A DNA stretch of 33,664 nucleotides from positions 1-33,664 of the forward strand of contig JAFGHA010000034.1 of assembly GCA_016930275.1 (NCBI GenBank), read 5' to 3'. Of the stretch, positions 32,049 to 33,664 are shown one piece after another. The stretch comes from Chitinispirillaceae bacterium (GTDB lineage Bacteria; Fibrobacterota; Chitinivibrionia; Chitinivibrionales; Chitinispirillaceae). The notes under the pieces are model-generated. The model did not search any database, had not been told where the DNA came from, and saw only the letters and a program-made list of their open reading frames with translations. The stretch's first letter is position 1; each line of letters begins with the position of its first letter. A program made the translations under genes and the position numbers.

Positions 32049-33664
32049 TTATTCGCCCCGGAATGCATTGTCCAGGGTTCGTTTGTTGGCGAGTGTCGTC
32101 AGGTCATCAGGCGCCAGTTCAAGCGCGGCGGAGATAAAACCATGTGCTTCATCGAGCCTGTTCTGCCGGGCACAGCAGATGGCGAGGCAGTTGAGCACCT
32201 CAAGTTTATGTGACGTTGCGCCAAGAATTCTTCTGAAACAGGTCTCCGCAGCCGAAAAGTTGTTCTGCTGCTGCAGGGTCAGTCCGAGATTGTACCAGGC
32301 ATCAAGATGAGTACTGTCCAGAGTAAGTGTTTTCGCGAATGAACGTTTTGCGGATGCGAGGTCTCCCGTTTCAAGATATACGACCCCCAGATCGTACCAT
32401 GCCTTCTCATTTTTTTTATTCAGGCTTATGGAATTTTTCAGTTGCGTAAGCGCTCTTTCTTTGTTGCCGTTCCGGTAGAGGTACTCACCGTACCGCTGCA
32501 ACTCGTTCCAGGTGAACGGCTTTTTCGCCCTTGCTTTTAAAAAATAGTTTTCCGCTTTTTCCGGAAGGTTCATCTCGTTATAAAGAAGGGCTGCTTTGAA
32601 GAGATACTCCCGATTGTCCGGATCGGAGCGGAGGAATTCCCGGTACAGTTTTTCAGCAGCACCGTAATCTTTACGTCGTTGCAGGAATTCCGCCAGCCGC
32701 AATGTATGGCGACTGTTTGCCGGATCCTTCAGGATGATCGCTTCGAGGTGGGAACGTGCTTCATTATAGTTGCCGGCGAGTTCTTCGAGCAGTGAGGCTG
32801 AGTAGAGCGCGGGAATGAACCGCGGTTTTTTGTCGAGAATGTATCCGGTGTAAAAAGCCGCACTGTCAAGACGGTTTTCCGCCAGATAGCCGTTGGCGAG
32901 ATAGGATGCGGCAACGTAATTATCGGGATCGAGACGGAGTGCATGGCGGAACAGCGATGCGTTATCGCGCCAGCAGCTGATCTGCTTGAATCCCGAAAAA
33001 AGAAAAACAGCGAACAATGCTGCGCTGACTGCTGTTTTTATGAGTGGTGCCGGCTTCTTTCCCGGGACGGTGTCAAGCCCGTAGAATAGAATAACCGAAA
33101 GGCCGATCGAGGGTATATAGAGATAACGGTCGGCGATGAACTGACTGCCGACCTGAATGATGCCGATTACGGGAACTAGGGTGAGCAGAAACCAGAACCA
33201 GCCGAATGCCATCCAGGGAAAATTCCGACGGAAAAAAAGAACTGTAACAGATATTCCCGCGAGCAGGATGATCGCTGCCGTGAGATACAATAGGTTAATT
33301 TCTCCCGGAGGAAGGTAGATCGGAGAGAGGTGCAGCGGCAGCAGAAAGATACGCATATACGCCAGATAGCCGGTAAGCGCATGGGCTGACCGTGCAAAAG
33401 TACCGATGTGTTCCAGCGGTACGATTGCACCCGAGCTTTTCTGAGCCAGCAGGGTAATAATCGCAAGCGTCACAGCACCAAGGTAGAACGGCAGCTTTTC
33501 AAGAAGAACTGTTTTGAGAACGCGACCGTTTTTATCACTCCGTAACCTGCCAAGTGGCCAGTAATCGAGCAGTAAAAGCGTCAGCGGGAGTGTTACGGCC
33601 ATCGGTTTGGACATGTAGGCGCACCATGCGGCAATGACAACCGGAGCAAACCGCCTCCACGACG
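32049..33664 (-). CDS. TMTC-like GT-C membrane protein with long TPR tail, copy 3, N-terminus cut by the window
   Basis: The frame stays open past the ATG at 33614 to the window edge; upstream codons read RRFAPVVIAAWCAY before MSKPMAVTLP, matching the LMAKPTLVTLP region of copy 2, so the N-terminal third with the catalytic loop is outside. Visible membrane half: LDYWPLGRLRSDK, LTLVPVIGIIQVGSQFIADRYLYIPSIGL. The C-terminal ~320 residues are about nine to ten TPRs (for example NEKAWYDLGVVYLETGDLAS and HLDAWYNLGLTLQQQNNFSA), much longer than in copies 1 and 2. A different TPR length suggests different protein partners or substrates. Confidence 0.85.
   Translation of the reverse strand, partial: SWRRFAPVVIAAWCAYMSKPMAVTLPLTLLLLDYWPLGRLRSDKNGRVLKTVLLEKLPFYLGAVTLAIITLLAQKSSGAIVPLEHIGTFARSAHALTGYLAYMRIFLLPLHLSPIYLPPGEINLLYLTAAIILLAGISVTVLFFRRNFPWMAFGWFWFLLTLVPVIGIIQVGSQFIADRYLYIPSIGLSVILFYGLDTVPGKKPAPLIKTAVSAALFAVFLFSGFKQISCWRDNASLFRHALRLDPDNYVAASYLANGYLAENRLDSAAFYTGYILDKKPRFIPALYSASLLEELAGNYNEARSHLEAIILKDPANSRHTLRLAEFLQRRKDYGAAEKLYREFLRSDPDNREYLFKAALLYNEMNLPEKAENYFLKARAKKPFTWNELQRYGEYLYRNGNKERALTQLKNSISLNKKNEKAWYDLGVVYLETGDLASAKRSFAKTLTLDSTHLDAWYNLGLTLQQQNNFSAAETCFRRILGATSHKLEVLNCLAICCARQNRLDEAHGFISAALELAPDDLTTLANKRTLDNAFRGE

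Noticed and set aside
1..33664. tRNA genes, CRISPR arrays, insertion sequences
   Set aside because: No TPsiC-type GTTCRANNC with a foldable cloverleaf, no regularly spaced direct repeats and no transposase or integrase motifs were found by eye.

Overview
The window looks like a chromosomal stretch of a diderm (Gram-negative) bacterium. It carries an Mla-type lipid transporter, a Pal lipoprotein, two outer-membrane-type proteins, several predicted lipoproteins and a PEP-CTERM surface protein. GC content is moderate over the first ~25 kb and visibly lower from about 26.9 to 32 kb. Taxonomy cannot be fixed from sequence alone. The AmpG-like carrier with a YFAEGLPY motif and the eukaryote-like adenylosuccinate lyase would fit an FCB-group or Fibrobacterota-like lineage, but that is a guess.

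Layout. 0-3.2 kb: end of mlaE, then mlaF, then radA, all on +; an inverted-repeat element sits between mlaE and mlaF. 3.2-9.8 kb (+): a STAS-like protein behind a good sigma-70 promoter and a ~300-nt leader; an exported dikinase-like protein coupled to a lamin-tail-domain lipoprotein; then a membrane protein and a lipoprotein of unknown function that overlap by ATGA. 9.8-13.5 kb: rlmI-like methyltransferase (-), pal (+) with a clear terminator, and an AmpG-like MFS carrier (-) whose real start appears to be an ATC codon. 13.7-17.1 kb (+): two tandem diverged paralogues of a secreted, probably outer-membrane beta-barrel protein. 17.2-19.3 kb (-): radical SAM protein of the YhcC family and a periplasmic TPR protein. 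20-22.3 kb (+): purB and a PHP-family histidinol-phosphatase-like gene. 22.4-25.1 kb (-): a small protein with an SSB-like DLPF tail and a PilB/GspE ATPase with an extra receiver-like N-terminus.

25.3 kb to the end is a surface-protein/glycosylation accessory region. Three paralogous TMTC-like membrane proteins with C-terminal TPRs (the last runs off the window) and a GT39-like glycosyltransferase surround a lone PEP-CTERM protein gene. The PEP-CTERM gene has a textbook sigma-54 promoter and a perfect 19-bp palindrome upstream, in enhancer position. A decayed fragment of a fourth TMTC-like gene lies just past it, so this family has been duplicating and decaying here.

Interspersed palindromic repeats occur in many gaps. 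One copy (about 11934-11992) provides the last codons of the MFS gene. I see no tRNA, rRNA, CRISPR array, integrase or intact insertion sequence. The strongest candidates for something new are the sigma-54-controlled PEP-CTERM/TMTC cluster, the exported dikinase-like/lamin-tail pair, the ATC-start carrier and the receiver-fused secretion ATPase.
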